Source of the DNA: Gelidibacter japonicus
Lineage (GTDB): Bacteria > Bacteroidota > Bacteroidia > Flavobacteriales > Flavobacteriaceae
Assembly: GCF_010725055.1 (NCBI RefSeq)
Contig: NZ_BJKB01000007.1
Coordinates: forward strand, 1 to 64,000
DNA: 64,000 bases
Direction: 5' to 3'
Positions 1 through 9,035 of this stretch are shown here, in pieces. Every line of letters starts with the position of its first letter. Position 1 is the stretch's first letter. The notes under the pieces are model-generated. The model was not told the DNA's origin and ran no database searches. It saw only the letters and a program-made list of their open reading frames with translations. The position numbers were made by a program, and so were the translations under genes.

Positions 1-42
1 ATAACATATCCAAGTGTTTGTTAATCAGTAAAAAAGATACGA

Positions 43-80
43 AAAAAGGAGTGAAAACACTACGGTTTACACTCCTTTTT
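43..80 (-). terminator. Bidirectional rho-independent terminator downstream of odhB
   Basis: An A-run and the arm AAGGAGTG pair with CACTCCTT and a T-run. The stem continues past one A/A mismatch with AAAC/GTTT around a 6-nt loop. Both flanks carry A or T runs, so it can stop transcription from either side. It lies about 90 bases past the odhB stop. Confidence 0.75.
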
Positions 81-168
81 ATCTCTTTTTACCCCAATAT
101 TTTTAAGGGGACTTTTTCAGTGGCCTCTTTTCAGACAGCCTCTTTTTTTATTTTACTGGGATTGCAAT

Positions 169-1437
169 TTACAGCTCCAACGCTCTCTTCACATCATTAT
201 CCATTAACAGCTCAATCGGGTTTTCCAAAGCCTCTTTGATCGCCACCAAGAAACCTACACTTTCCTTACCATCAATAATTCTGTGGTCATAAGATACCGC
301 CAGGAACATGATTGGTCTAATTTCAACGTGTCCGTCAATAGCTACAGGACGTTCCACAATATTGTGCATTCCCAAGATTGCACTTTGCGGCGGATTGATG
401 ATTGGAGTGGATAGCATGCTTCCAAAGACACCACCATTAGAAATTGTAAAGGTACCTCCGGTCATCTCATCTACCGTAATCTGTCCATCACGTGCTCTGA
501 TTGCCAATCGTTTTACTTCATTTTCGACACCTCTAAAGGATAGGTTTTCAGCATTTCTAATGACCGGAACCATCAAACCTCGAGGTCCTGAAACGGCAAT
601 ACTGATATCACAAAAATCATAGCTCACCATTTCTTGACCATCAATCATGGAGTTGACTGCAGGATATTCCTTTAAAGCTCTGACCGCAGCAAGTGTAAAG
701 AAACTCATAAAGCCTAAACCTACACCATGCTTGTTTTTAAAGGTTTCTTTATATTCTTCGCGTATTTTGAAAATCGCAGTCATATCCACCTCATTAAAGG
801 TAGTCAACATTGCTGTTTCATTCTTTGCAGTGACCAAACGCTCGGCTACCTTACGTCGCAACATCGACAATCTTGAACGTGAAACGCCGCGTTTTCCTCC
901 AGTTGGCGTACCCATTGACGGTACTGCTTTTATCGCATCGTCCTTGGTGATACGGCCATCTTTCCCCGTTCCACTGACATCAGAAGCCGACATGTTTTTT
1001 TCGGCCAATACTTTTTTGGCTGCAGGACTTGCTACTCCAGAAGCATATGTTTTCTGTTCAGGGCTTGGTGCTTTTTCGGAAACCTCCTTACTCGGTGTTT
1101 CCTTTTGTTCTTTGGAAAGTTCTTTTTCAACATTTTTGTCACCAGAACCTTCATCACCTTTGCTCACAGGCTTAGCATCAGAATCACCTGTAGGCTTTTC
1201 GGCGGATGTGTCAATCAGACATACCACAGCGCCCACGGCAACTGCATCTCCTTCTTCTGCCTTCAAGGTAATAGTCCCACTGGCTTCTGCCGGAAGTTCC
1301 AATGTGGCCTTATCACTATCAACTTCAGCAATGGCTTGGTCTTTTTCTACATAGTCACCATCCGCAACTAACCATGCTGCAATTTCTACTTCTGTAATGG
1401 ATTCTCCTGGTGAAGGAACTTTCATTTCTAAAATCAT
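169..1437 (-). CDS. odhB: 2-oxoglutarate dehydrogenase E2 (dihydrolipoyl succinyltransferase)
   Basis: Core E2 subunit of the 2-oxoglutarate dehydrogenase complex of the TCA cycle; it transfers the succinyl group from E1-bound thiamine via a swinging lipoyl arm to coenzyme A. The 422-residue protein shows the expected order: N-terminal lipoyl domain with the lipoylated Lys43 in DSDKA, a flexible Ala/Pro/Glu/Lys-rich linker (about 77-130), a peripheral subunit-binding domain (about 135-170, containing [12 protein letters not shown]) and the catalytic acyltransferase domain with the active-site HRIIDG (His385, Asp389). Length is normal for the family. The E1 gene lies upstream on the same strand, but an ORF6N gene sits in between, only 5 bases from the odhB start, so odhB is probably translated from a shared mRNA. 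Function is secure; the start [13 protein letters not shown] fits flavobacterial orthologues as I remember them. Confidence 0.97.
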   Translation of the reverse strand: MILEMKVPSPGESITEVEIAAWLVADGDYVEKDQAIAEVDSDKATLELPAEASGTITLKAEEGDAVAVGAVVCLIDTSAEKPTGDSDAKPVSKGDEGSGDKNVEKELSKEQKETPSKEVSEKAPSPEQKTYASGVASPAAKKVLAEKNMSASDVSGTGKDGRITKDDAIKAVPSMGTPTGGKRGVSRSRLSMLRRKVAERLVTAKNETAMLTTFNEVDMTAIFKIREEYKETFKNKHGVGLGFMSFFTLAAVRALKEYPAVNSMIDGQEMVSYDFCDISIAVSGPRGLMVPVIRNAENLSFRGVENEVKRLAIRARDGQITVDEMTGGTFTISNGGVFGSMLSTPIINPPQSAILGMHNIVERPVAIDGHVEIRPIMFLAVSYDHRIIDGKESVGFLVAIKEALENPIELLMDNDVKRALEL

Positions 1438-1442
1438 AGTTC

Positions 1443-1952
1443 TTATTGTTTTTTGTAACCTATTGGTTTGCGTTGTTTTTGTTCTGTTTCTATTTTGTCT
1501 TTTTGTAATAAAAAATTTAATGCATCTGCAACATCATTAAATTGTTTATTGAATTTATTTTCAAGCTGACTCAATTTCTCACTCAACTCCTTATGCGATA
1601 ACGCATATTGTCTCATAAGAACAAAAGCTCTTATTATTGAAATATTGATTTCAATAGCTATCTTACTTCTTAATACACTCGAAAGCATTGCGACTCCTTG
1701 CTCCGTAAAAGCGAAAGGCTTTGCTCCACCAAGTTGTTGTTTTGATGGTATCACATTTTGTGATACCATGGTCACTATCTCCATTTCAGTAAGTTCAAAC
1801 ATAAAGTCCTTAGGAAATCTCTCAAGATTTCTCCGAACGGCCTGCTTCAAAACACGAGTTTCAATCTGGTACATTTCCGCCAAATCAAAATCCAACATCA
1901 CATTTTGATGTCTGATTTCATAAATCCTATTTTCGATTTCTTGTGGTTTCAA
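1443..1952 (-). CDS. ORF6N domain protein (phage antirepressor-like DNA-binding domain)
   Basis: Recognised as an ORF6N-domain protein. Residues about 8-95 carry the typical run [19 protein letters not shown], the segment [14 protein letters not shown] and the closing [11 protein letters not shown]. The C-terminal third (about 115-155) is a Glu/Lys/Gln-rich predicted coiled coil. ORF6N domains are known from phage and mobile-element regulators and are thought to bind DNA; the cellular role of chromosomal copies is not established. Here the gene lies in the same direction between odhA (57 bases upstream) and odhB (5 bases downstream), so it is probably co-transcribed with TCA-cycle genes. No phage genes are nearby. 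The reading frame is intact at 169 residues. Confidence 0.85.
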   Translation of the reverse strand: MKPQEIENRIYEIRHQNVMLDFDLAEMYQIETRVLKQAVRRNLERFPKDFMFELTEMEIVTMVSQNVIPSKQQLGGAKPFAFTEQGVAMLSSVLRSKIAIEINISIIRAFVLMRQYALSHKELSEKLSQLENKFNKQFNDVADALNFLLQKDKIETEQKQRKPIGYKKQ

Positions 1953-2009
1953 AGTACTTAATTCAAACCAAAAAACATCTCAATTTGTAATTCCAAAAAG
2001 ATGACTTCT

Positions 2010-4799
2010 TTATCGCTGGTTGTTCTTTGTTTTGTCAAACACATAATCAATCACTTCTTTATGACGACGTAAAGAACGTGTTGCGCTTCCGGCGGCCGGT
2101 GCGCCATAAGCGCGTCGCGAAGCTATTCTAAACGACTTGGACTCTTCAAAATGCATCATCATAAAGCCATAGGCTCCCATATTGCGAGGTTCCTCTTGGG
2201 CCCAGACAATATCATCGGCATTTTTATATTTTTTTATGATGTCTCTCAACTGTTTTGCAGGCAAAGGAAATAATTGCTCTATTCTGACCAATGCGACATC
2301 CTCTCTTTTTTGTTCTTCTCGTACTTCCAAAAGATCATAATAAAACTTCCCAGTCATAAAAACCAAAGTTTTAACTTTATCCACCTTAGCTTTATCATCG
2401 TCAATGACCATTTGGAAACTTCCATTTGCAAATTCATCTACGGTGGACACCACTAGAGGGTGCCTTAGTAAACTTTTTGGTGTAAAGATGATGAGTGGTT
2501 TTCTAAAATTGGTCTTCATCTGTCTTCTCAACAAATGGTACATGTTTGCAGGTGTGGTACAATCGGCTACAAACATATTATCACTAGCACAAAGCTGTAA
2601 AAAACGCTCCATACGACCTGAGGAATGTTCAGCGCCTTGGCCTTCATAACCATGTGGCAACAACATGACCAACCCGTTTTGCAGCTTCCATTTATCTTCT
2701 GCCGCAGAAATATATTGATCTATCATTATTTGAGCCCCGTTTCCAAAATCACCAAATTGTGCCTCCCAAATGGTCAATGTATTAGGACTTGCCATAGCAT
2801 ATCCATAGTCAAAACCTACTACGCCATATTCAGACAACAATGAATTATAAATATAAAACTGACCTTGCCCATCACTGATATGGTTTAAAAGGACAATTTC
2901 TTCTTCACTGTCTTCTACTTTTATAACAGCATGACGGTGGGAGAATGTTCCCCGTTCAACGTCCTGACCCGAAATGCGTACATCATGACCTTCTTGCAAC
3001 AGTGTGCCATAAGCCAAATGCTCAGCCATTGCCCAATCCAGTTTATCCTCATCAAACATGGTTTTTCTGGATTGAACAAGTCGTTCTATTTTACGTATGA
3101 ATTTTTTATCTTTTGGCAATGTCGAAATCACTTCGGCAATCTCAGCTAATTTTTCCTTGGAGAAAGTAGTATCTACCTCTTGCATCATCATATTGACATC
3201 AGCATATTCATAGCCATTCCATTCATCTTGCATAAATGGGGTAATGACGGTTTTTTCCTGCTTACGGGAATCCTCTAGTTCCTCTTCCAATGATGCTTTA
3301 TATACTTCCTCAAGATTTTTGACATAATCCTTGTCAACAATACCTTCTTTTATAAGAATATCTGCATAGATTTCTCTCGGATTTTTATGTTTGGCAATGG
3401 CTCGATACAGTTTTGGTTGAGTAAAACGCGGCTCGTCACCTTCGTTGTGTCCATATTTTCGATAGCCCAAAAGATCAATGAACACATCGCGCTTAAAAGT
3501 CATTCTAAAATCCAATGCAAACAACATGGCATGCACTACGGCTTCAACATCATCCGCATTAACGTGCAATACCGGAGATAAAGTGACTTTACCAACATCA
3601 GTACAATAAGTACTTGAACGGGCGTCAAGGTAATTAGTAGTAAACCCTATCTGATTGTTGATTACAATATGTATGGTACCACTGGTCTTATATCCGTCCA
3701 AATTGACCATCTGAATCACTTCATAAACCAAACCTTGTCCGGCAATGGCAGCATCACCATGGACAATAATTGGCAACACCTGCGATGGGTCATCAGCATA
3801 TTTATCATCTTGCTTGGCTCTTGCAATACCTTCTACCACCGCGCCCACCGTCTCTAAGTGGGAAGGGTTTGGTGCAATGTTCAAGTTTATTTTCTTTCCA
3901 CCTGTAGATTCTCTATCGCTAGTCCATCCTAAGTGATACTTTACGTCACCATCAAAAACTTCCTGTTCATAATCCTTTCCATCGAACTCACTAAAAATAT
4001 CTTTTGCTGATTTTCCGAAAATGTTGATGAGTGTACTTAATCGACCTCTATGGGCCATTCCCATGACAAATTCCTTCACACCAATTTCAGCGGCACTTTC
4101 AATGAGCGCATCAAGAGCTGGAATCAAAGATTCTCCTCCTTCCAATGAAAAACGCTTTTGACCCACATATTTGGTATGCAAAAAGCTTTCAAAGGTAACC
4201 GCTTCATTCAGTTTGCTGAGAATATGTTTTTTCTGATCTGTAGAGAACTTAGGCTGATTGTCGTTGATGTTCAACTTGCTCTGAATCCATTCAATTTCTT
4301 TCGGATTTCTGATATACATATACTCCAGACCGATGGAAGAGCAGTAAATTTTCTCTAAGTGATCCACAATACTTTCTAAAGTCTGTGGGCCAATTCCTAA
4401 TATATCACCTGCAGAAAAAACAGTTTGAAGATCTTCTTTTAGAAGTCCGAAGTTTTCAAGAGCCAAAGTGGGCTCATATTTTCTACGCTCCCTGACAGGA
4501 TTGGTTTTTGTGAACAAATGACCTCTGTTTCTATATCCATCAATCAATCTTATGACGTTGAATTCCTTATGCAGATGATCAGGAATTTCGGGTGAAATAC
4601 AGACAGCACCATCATCATAGGTAACCTCACTGTTTTCTGAACCAAAGTCAAATCCTTGAAAAAAGGCTCTCCAACTTGGCTCAACCGAATCAGGATTTCG
4701 TAAATATTGATCGTATAATTCAGCAAAATAAGCTGAGTGAGCGGCATTTAAAAAGGAATATTTATCCATCATTTCTGTAAGACGTTCAAATGTTTTCAA
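2010..4799 (-). CDS. odhA: 2-oxoglutarate dehydrogenase E1 component
   Basis: Thiamine-diphosphate-dependent E1 that decarboxylates 2-oxoglutarate and hands the succinyl group to E2. At 929 residues it has the usual E1o length. Visible signatures are the N-terminal E2-binding segment (AYFAELYDQYL), GMAHRGRLSTLINI near residue 250, the thiamine-site stretch HGDAAIAGQGLVYEV near 345 and a C-terminal transketolase-like pyrimidine domain with LLPHGYEGQGAEHSS. The first ATG (4799) lies 8 bases after a good -7 box, which would give an almost leaderless mRNA; the alternative start MDKYSF, ten codons later, resembles more orthologues, so the first ten residues are uncertain. Followed by the ORF6N gene and odhB on the same strand. 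Confidence 0.96.
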   Translation of the reverse strand: MKTFERLTEMMDKYSFLNAAHSAYFAELYDQYLRNPDSVEPSWRAFFQGFDFGSENSEVTYDDGAVCISPEIPDHLHKEFNVIRLIDGYRNRGHLFTKTNPVRERRKYEPTLALENFGLLKEDLQTVFSAGDILGIGPQTLESIVDHLEKIYCSSIGLEYMYIRNPKEIEWIQSKLNINDNQPKFSTDQKKHILSKLNEAVTFESFLHTKYVGQKRFSLEGGESLIPALDALIESAAEIGVKEFVMGMAHRGRLSTLINIFGKSAKDIFSEFDGKDYEQEVFDGDVKYHLGWTSDRESTGGKKINLNIAPNPSHLETVGAVVEGIARAKQDDKYADDPSQVLPIIVHGDAAIAGQGLVYEVIQMVNLDGYKTSGTIHIVINNQIGFTTNYLDARSSTYCTDVGKVTLSPVLHVNADDVEAVVHAMLFALDFRMTFKRDVFIDLLGYRKYGHNEGDEPRFTQPKLYRAIAKHKNPREIYADILIKEGIVDKDYVKNLEEVYKASLEEELEDSRKQEKTVITPFMQDEWNGYEYADVNMMMQEVDTTFSKEKLAEIAEVISTLPKDKKFIRKIERLVQSRKTMFDEDKLDWAMAEHLAYGTLLQEGHDVRISGQDVERGTFSHRHAVIKVEDSEEEIVLLNHISDGQGQFYIYNSLLSEYGVVGFDYGYAMASPNTLTIWEAQFGDFGNGAQIMIDQYISAAEDKWKLQNGLVMLLPHGYEGQGAEHSSGRMERFLQLCASDNMFVADCTTPANMYHLLRRQMKTNFRKPLIIFTPKSLLRHPLVVSTVDEFANGSFQMVIDDDKAKVDKVKTLVFMTGKFYYDLLEVREEQKREDVALVRIEQLFPLPAKQLRDIIKKYKNADDIVWAQEEPRNMGAYGFMMMHFEESKSFRIASRRAYGAPAAGSATRSLRRHKEVIDYVFDKTKNNQR

Positions 4800-4807
4800 A
4801 TTTTATT

Positions 4808-4815
4808 CAAAAATA
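4808..4815 (-). promoter_or_regulatory. -7 promoter box of odhA
   Basis: Minus-strand TATTTTTG, a full match to the Bacteroidota TAnnTTTG element, ending 8 bases before the odhA ATG. Confidence 0.6.
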
Positions 4816-4892
4816 CAACTTTTAACAAAATAAGAATTGCTTTTAGTATATTTATATGATATAACTGTATCAATAAACAAAATACCAAATTT

Positions 4893-5426
4893 ATGCGATT
4901 CCCACTAAATAAAACCCTGTTATCTTGTCTTATTATCATTCTATTATCTTCAAGTTGCTTGGCACAATTAAGAACAACGCAATCCTCTTCTGATTTCTGG
5001 AGCCATGTTCGCTTTGGAGGTGGGATTGGATTGAGTTTTGGAGATGGTTTTTTCAGTGGAACCTTGGCCCCAAGCGCAATTTATGAATTTAATGAGCAGT
5101 TTGCCTTTGGGGTTGGACTAAATGGCACGTATAATAAACGGAAAGACTTATACAAATCGACTGTTTTTGGAGGAAGTCTGATTGGCTTGTTCAATCCCAT
5201 ACCGGAAATTCAGCTATCGGCCGAATTTGAAGAACTCAATGTCAGTCGAAATTGGGATGATAGGTATGCACGCCCCAATGAAAATTATTGGTATCCCGCT
5301 TTATTTTTAGGCCTTGGCTATAGATCTCATAACGTGTCGGTTGGAATAAGATACGACGTGTTATATGATGAGGGAAAGAGCATATATGGCGATGCCTGGG
5401 TACCCTTTGTGAGGGTGTATTTTTAG
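4893..5426 (+). CDS. Predicted outer-membrane beta-barrel protein
   Basis: A 177-residue exported protein of unknown specific function. Residues 1-24 form a signal peptide (hydrophobic LLSCLIIILLSSSCLA, then Q). The rest alternates Gly/aromatic-rich segments (FGGGIGLSFGDGFFSGTLAP, FLGLGYRSHNVSVGIRYDV) and ends in an aromatic residue (VRVYF), as is usual for small beta-barrels assembled in the outer membrane. Such proteins beside odhA have been labelled alpha-ketoglutarate decarboxylase in flavobacterial genomes, a name the sequence does not support. It diverges from odhA; a weak -7-like TATATTTA lies at 4847-4854. Confidence is good for location in the envelope, low for role. Confidence 0.7.
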   Translation: MRFPLNKTLLSCLIIILLSSSCLAQLRTTQSSSDFWSHVRFGGGIGLSFGDGFFSGTLAPSAIYEFNEQFAFGVGLNGTYNKRKDLYKSTVFGGSLIGLFNPIPEIQLSAEFEELNVSRNWDDRYARPNENYWYPALFLGLGYRSHNVSVGIRYDVLYDEGKSIYGDAWVPFVRVYF

Positions 5427-5495
5427 AAGGACTAACCTATTTACCAGTCCATAAAAGATGTACTCGAAAAACAAGAACCTTGAGTTTCGGTCAAC

Positions 5496-5849
5496 TTAGG
5501 AGCTGAACCTATTTCTATAAAACACTTTTTGCCATTCGCGTTTAAGGATTAAAAAAGTGACATTTTCTGCCAACTGGATAGTATCATTTCCATCCAATTG
5601 CTTTATTTTTTCTTCAGAAACATCTACTATATATAGCAAATTGAGATAATCCATGAATTTATGTTGAATGAGGCGATAAACTTCTTCATGCAATAGGAGC
5701 TTTAAACTTGTTGGCAAAACCTCAGAGTCAAATTCTAAATCTACATTAGCCAAGGCCAAATCTTTATTGAGTTGATCCACAAGTTTTGCATAAAGTTCCC
5801 ATTTATGAGCTTGATCCATCACATCATCAAAGGTTTTCAAATTTTCCAT
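5496..5849 (-). CDS. Conserved small protein of unknown function
   Basis: A 117-residue soluble protein, acidic and probably mostly alpha-helical (long Leu/Glu/Lys stretches such as SLKLLLHEEVYRLIQHKF), with no signal peptide or membrane segment. I do not recognise a named family. It begins 6 bases after the end of the polyprenyl synthase gene on the same strand and is therefore almost certainly its operon partner. The frame is clean and codon use matches the neighbours. Whether it is connected to isoprenoid synthesis is only suggested by this position. Confidence 0.7.
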   Translation of the reverse strand: MENLKTFDDVMDQAHKWELYAKLVDQLNKDLALANVDLEFDSEVLPTSLKLLLHEEVYRLIQHKFMDYLNLLYIVDVSEEKIKQLDGNDTIQLAENVTFLILKREWQKVFYRNRFSS

Positions 5850-5855
5850 AACCTC

Positions 5856-6830
5856 TTAAACCCTTCTGTTCATCAAATCATCCCCAAATAATTTCAGAGC
5901 TTGCTTTTTACTTTCAGGAATAGAAAGTTCGTCGAGCACCGCAAAAGCCTTTTTAGTATACTTTTCGATTTCCTTGCGCGTGGCATCTGCCGAACCACTC
6001 GTTTGAAAAATTTGCTTTACGGTTTCGATTTTATCAGAAGGATCAGTCGGATTGATGCCAAATAAATGTTGAAGTTCCAATTTATCCTCATCATTAGAAA
6101 ACTCTAAGGCTTTAATGAATAAATAGGTTTTTTTGTTTTCGATAATATCGCCACCCACCTGCTTCCCAAAAGTTTCGGGATCTCCAAACGCATCCAAATA
6201 ATCATCTTGGAGTTGGAAGGCAACCCCCAATAAACGTCCAAATTCATAAATATAATCTTGGTCTTCTTTTGATGCCGAGGCCACAATGGCACCCATTTTC
6301 ATTGCAGCACCAACCAAAACTGCTGTTTTGAATTCAATCATTTTCAGATATTCCTCAACAGTCACATCCTCTCTTGTTTCAAAATCCATGTCATATTGCT
6401 GTCCTTCACAAACTTCCAAAGCCGTTTTGCTGAACAATTTTGCCAAATCCTGAAAAGTAGTGGCATCGTAGCGCTCAAAAAGCTGATAGGCCAAAATCAG
6501 CATGGCATCTCCCGACAGAATTCCGGTATTGACATCCCATTTTTCATGAACTGTCGGTTGGCCTCGGCGCAAGGGCGCTGCATCCATAATATCATCATGG
6601 ATCAACGAAAAATTATGAAATATTTCAACACTTAAGGCAGCGTCGAGTGCATTTTGATAATCATCATTAAACGCTTCGGCGGTCATTAATGTTAGAATGG
6701 GCCGCAGACGCTTACCTCCTAATCCTAAGATATAAAGAATAGGATCATATAAAGAAGCAGGCTCTTTTGATCGGATATTTTCTTCTAAATAGGAAATAAA
6801 GGCCGTGTGGTAGAAAGAAATTTTTTGCAT
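5856..6830 (-). CDS. Polyprenyl (isoprenyl) diphosphate synthase
   Basis: Trans-prenyltransferase that condenses isopentenyl diphosphate with an allylic diphosphate to make the precursor of quinones, carotenoids or undecaprenyl carriers. In the 324-residue form starting MQKISFYHT both aspartate-rich motifs are complete: DDIMD at 79-83 (followed by RRGQP) and DDYLD at 209-213 (followed by GDPETFGKQVGGDI). GGKRLRP at 38-44 is the diphosphate-binding stretch. An aromatic residue five positions before the first motif (Phe74) hints at a short-chain product (C15 or C20), but the product cannot be fixed by eye. A start 12 codons further upstream is possible but would overlap the -7 promoter box at 6835-6842, so the internal ATG is preferred. 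Confidence 0.93.
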   Translation of the reverse strand: MQKISFYHTAFISYLEENIRSKEPASLYDPILYILGLGGKRLRPILTLMTAEAFNDDYQNALDAALSVEIFHNFSLIHDDIMDAAPLRRGQPTVHEKWDVNTGILSGDAMLILAYQLFERYDATTFQDLAKLFSKTALEVCEGQQYDMDFETREDVTVEEYLKMIEFKTAVLVGAAMKMGAIVASASKEDQDYIYEFGRLLGVAFQLQDDYLDAFGDPETFGKQVGGDIIENKKTYLFIKALEFSNDEDKLELQHLFGINPTDPSDKIETVKQIFQTSGSADATRKEIEKYTKKAFAVLDELSIPESKKQALKLFGDDLMNRRV

Positions 6831-6834
6831 AGAA

Positions 6835-6842
6835 CAAAAATA
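6835..6842 (-). promoter_or_regulatory. -7 promoter box of the polyprenyl synthase gene
   Basis: Minus-strand TATTTTTG with only four bases (TTCT) before the ATG at 6830, so the transcript should be leaderless or nearly so. Confidence 0.6.
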
Positions 6843-6901
6843 AGGCAAATCCCGGCAGGAAAACAAGCCTAAAAATCAATATTAAATTTTTATTAAACTT
6901 T

Positions 6902-6929
6902 GGAAACTTTTACTGTTTTTAAAGTTTCC
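6902..6929 (+). promoter_or_regulatory. Inverted repeat, probable TetR operator
   Basis: Perfect 9-bp arms GGAAACTTT and AAAGTTTCC separated by 10 bases. It ends 5 bases before the -7 box of the tetR-efflux operon, covering the position expected for the -33 element. Size and place fit an autoregulatory TetR operator. Confidence 0.7.
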
Positions 6930-6934
6930 TGTCG

Positions 6935-6942
6935 TATTTTTG
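6935..6942 (+). promoter_or_regulatory. -7 promoter box of the tetR-efflux operon
   Basis: TATTTTTG, full TAnnTTTG match, nine bases before the tetR ATG at 6952. A TTG that could be taken as a start codon lies inside it. Confidence 0.65.
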
Positions 6943-6951
6943 CAACCGCTT

Positions 6952-7554
6952 ATGAGAGAAAAAATTGTACATAGGGCTACGGAACTGTTTTTGTCACTTG
7001 GTGTCAAGAGTGTGACTATGGACGATATTGCCAATGAATTGGGCATTTCCAAGAAAACCATCTATGTGCATTTCGAAAACAAAACGCAATTGGTAGAGGC
7101 TTCAACCTTAGAAGTCTTTGAGATCATTTCACAAGGCATTGACGCCATTTGCCAATTGCAAAAAGATCCTATTGAGGAAATTTACGATATAAAAAAACTT
7201 GTGATGGAGCATTTAAAGGATGAAAAATCCTCTCCGTACCACCAATTACAAAAATATTACCCTAAAATTTTTAGTTCTTTAAGGTCTAAGCAATACCGAT
7301 TGATGGAAGATTGCGTTGCAGACAATTTGAAACGTGGCATCACACTCGGACTTTATCGGGATAATTTAGAAATCGATATAATTTCAAAACTGTATTTCAC
7401 TTCTATCAGGTCATTAAAAGACAAGCAATTGTTTCCGCTCAAACACTTTTCAATGTCTTCTTTAATGAACCATTATCTGGAATATCACGTCAGAGGTATT
7501 TGCACTCCAAAAGGCCTGGAAGTACTCACAAAAATCATCAATAATCAAAACTAA
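6952..7554 (+). CDS. TetR/AcrR family transcriptional repressor
   Basis: A 200-residue TetR-type regulator. The N-terminal helix-turn-helix reads TMDDIANELGISKKTIYVHF followed by ENKTQLVEA, the family hallmark; the remaining about 140 residues form the helical ligand-binding domain, with no close sequence signature to name the inducer. It is the first gene of an operon with TolC, adaptor and RND pump genes (4 bases to the TolC start), so it most likely represses that pump and is relieved by a substrate of it. A perfect inverted repeat at 6902-6929 in its own promoter supports autoregulation. The ATG at 6952 is preferred over an upstream TTG because the TTG is part of the -7 box. Confidence 0.92.
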   Translation: MREKIVHRATELFLSLGVKSVTMDDIANELGISKKTIYVHFENKTQLVEASTLEVFEIISQGIDAICQLQKDPIEEIYDIKKLVMEHLKDEKSSPYHQLQKYYPKIFSSLRSKQYRLMEDCVADNLKRGITLGLYRDNLEIDIISKLYFTSIRSLKDKQLFPLKHFSMSSLMNHYLEYHVRGICTPKGLEVLTKIINNQN

Positions 7555-7558
7555 CCTA

Positions 7559-8902
7559 ATGAGAAACACATTCTATTTTCTTTTGTTGATTCTTTCCCCG
7601 TTACTCACATTCTCACAGGAGCCACCAACAACGTTCAGCTTGCAAGAAGCCATAGATTTTGCACTTAAAAATAACCGGAGAGCCATCAATTCCCAACGCG
7701 ACATTGAGGCCGCAAAGGCCCAAAAATGGGAAACCACGGCAAGTGGACTGCCCCAATTAAACGCTGCAGTTGATTATCAAAACTTTTTAAAACAGCAAGT
7801 TCAAGTGATTCCGGCAGAGTTTTTTGGTGGGACCCCAGGAGAATTTGCCGAAGTTATTTTTGGGACCAAACAAAACATGAATGCTACAGCTACCTTAAGT
7901 CAACAAATTTTTGACGGCTCTTATTTGGTAGGATTACAATCTGCTAAAGTATTTCTGGAAATTTCGCAGAACGCAAATACCAAAACGGAATTGGAAGTCA
8001 GAAAAGCCGTAATCAATGCTTATGGCAATGTATTGCTAGCAGAAGAAACCATTCAAATTTTAGAACGCAATTTAAAAGTACTTGAAAAGAACCTCAACGA
8101 AACCACCAAGATATTTGAAAATGGATTGGGAGAGGAGGAAAATGTCGAGCAGCTACAAATTACCCTATCTGGTGTTGAAAGTAGTTTGAAAAATACGCGT
8201 AGAATGAAAACATTGGCCTATCAAATGCTTAATATGACGCTTGGTTTGGACATTCATTGGCCAACTAGTTTAAGCGATAATTTGGAGCGATTAACTCAAG
8301 AACACATTTCTTTAAGCCTGATGGAGGCCGAAGTCAATGTTCAAAACACAATTGATTATCAAATTGCAGAAAACGATAAAGTGTCCAAGGAGCTTTTAGT
8401 GAAGTTAGAAAAGAGCAAGGCTTTACCAACGCTCACTAGTTTTATCAATGGTGGCTATTCAGCATATACCGATGATTTCAGCTTTGCAAACAAAGATCAA
8501 AAATGGTTTGGTTCTTCACTTTTTGGGGTCAGTCTTAATATTCCCATTTTCAGTTCCGGAATGCGAAGTGCATCAACCCAACGGGCACAGATAAACCTGG
8601 AAAAAGCAAAAACAGAACTCCTTGAAAAAGAACAGAATATTCAATTTGAGATTGCCGCTGCAAAAAGCGATTATCAATTCGCCATAGAAGATTATGACAA
8701 TAAAAAACAAAATTTAAAGCTTGCCGAACGTATTGAAGCAAAAAATCAAACCAAATTTTTTGAAGGCATTTCCTCAAGTTTTGATTTACGCCAGGCCCAA
8801 ACGCAATTATACACAGCACAACAGGAACTATTACAAGCCATGTTGGATGTTATCAATGCGAAGGCTGAGTTGGAGACTGCTTTGAATGTGTTAACCAATT
8901 AA
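7559..8902 (+). CDS. TolC-family outer membrane efflux protein
   Basis: Outer-membrane channel of a tripartite efflux pump. It has 447 residues with a signal peptide ([19 protein letters not shown], cleaved near residue 20) and then two outer-membrane-efflux repeats dominated by long alpha-helical coiled segments (for example residues about 140-225 and 340-440), interrupted by beta-strand stretches such as NGGYSAYTDDFSF. It follows tetR by 4 bases and is followed, after a 551-base interval containing a decayed gene, by the adaptor and the inner-membrane RND pump, so the set forms a complete envelope-spanning exporter. Substrate cannot be read from the sequence. Confidence 0.93.
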   Translation: MRNTFYFLLLILSPLLTFSQEPPTTFSLQEAIDFALKNNRRAINSQRDIEAAKAQKWETTASGLPQLNAAVDYQNFLKQQVQVIPAEFFGGTPGEFAEVIFGTKQNMNATATLSQQIFDGSYLVGLQSAKVFLEISQNANTKTELEVRKAVINAYGNVLLAEETIQILERNLKVLEKNLNETTKIFENGLGEEENVEQLQITLSGVESSLKNTRRMKTLAYQMLNMTLGLDIHWPTSLSDNLERLTQEHISLSLMEAEVNVQNTIDYQIAENDKVSKELLVKLEKSKALPTLTSFINGGYSAYTDDFSFANKDQKWFGSSLFGVSLNIPIFSSGMRSASTQRAQINLEKAKTELLEKEQNIQFEIAAAKSDYQFAIEDYDNKKQNLKLAERIEAKNQTKFFEGISSSFDLRQAQTQLYTAQQELLQAMLDVINAKAELETALNVLTN

Positions 8903-9035
8903 CCGCAAAGAACGCAAAGCAAAACGCAGAGAACGCAATGATTGCGCCCTGTACGAAGAATCTCTGTGAACCCTACGTTAAAAAAATCGCAAAAGAACAA
9001 GACATAAATATGAAGTTCAAATTAGATAACAAATC
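8903..9035. repeat. Degenerate CGCAAAG/AACGCA repeat tract before the GxxExxY remnant
   Basis: Starts right after the TolC stop. It contains CGCAAAGAACGCAAAG, then AACGCAGAGAACGC, and a partly complementary downstream stretch TCTCTGTGAACCCTACGTT. Tracts of this kind commonly precede GxxExxY genes in Bacteroidota, by my recollection; the association here fits that. Confidence 0.45.

Noticed and set aside
6940-6951. TTG start four codons upstream of the tetR ATG
   Set aside because: It is the last three bases of the -7 promoter box TATTTTTG, so it cannot lie inside the transcript.
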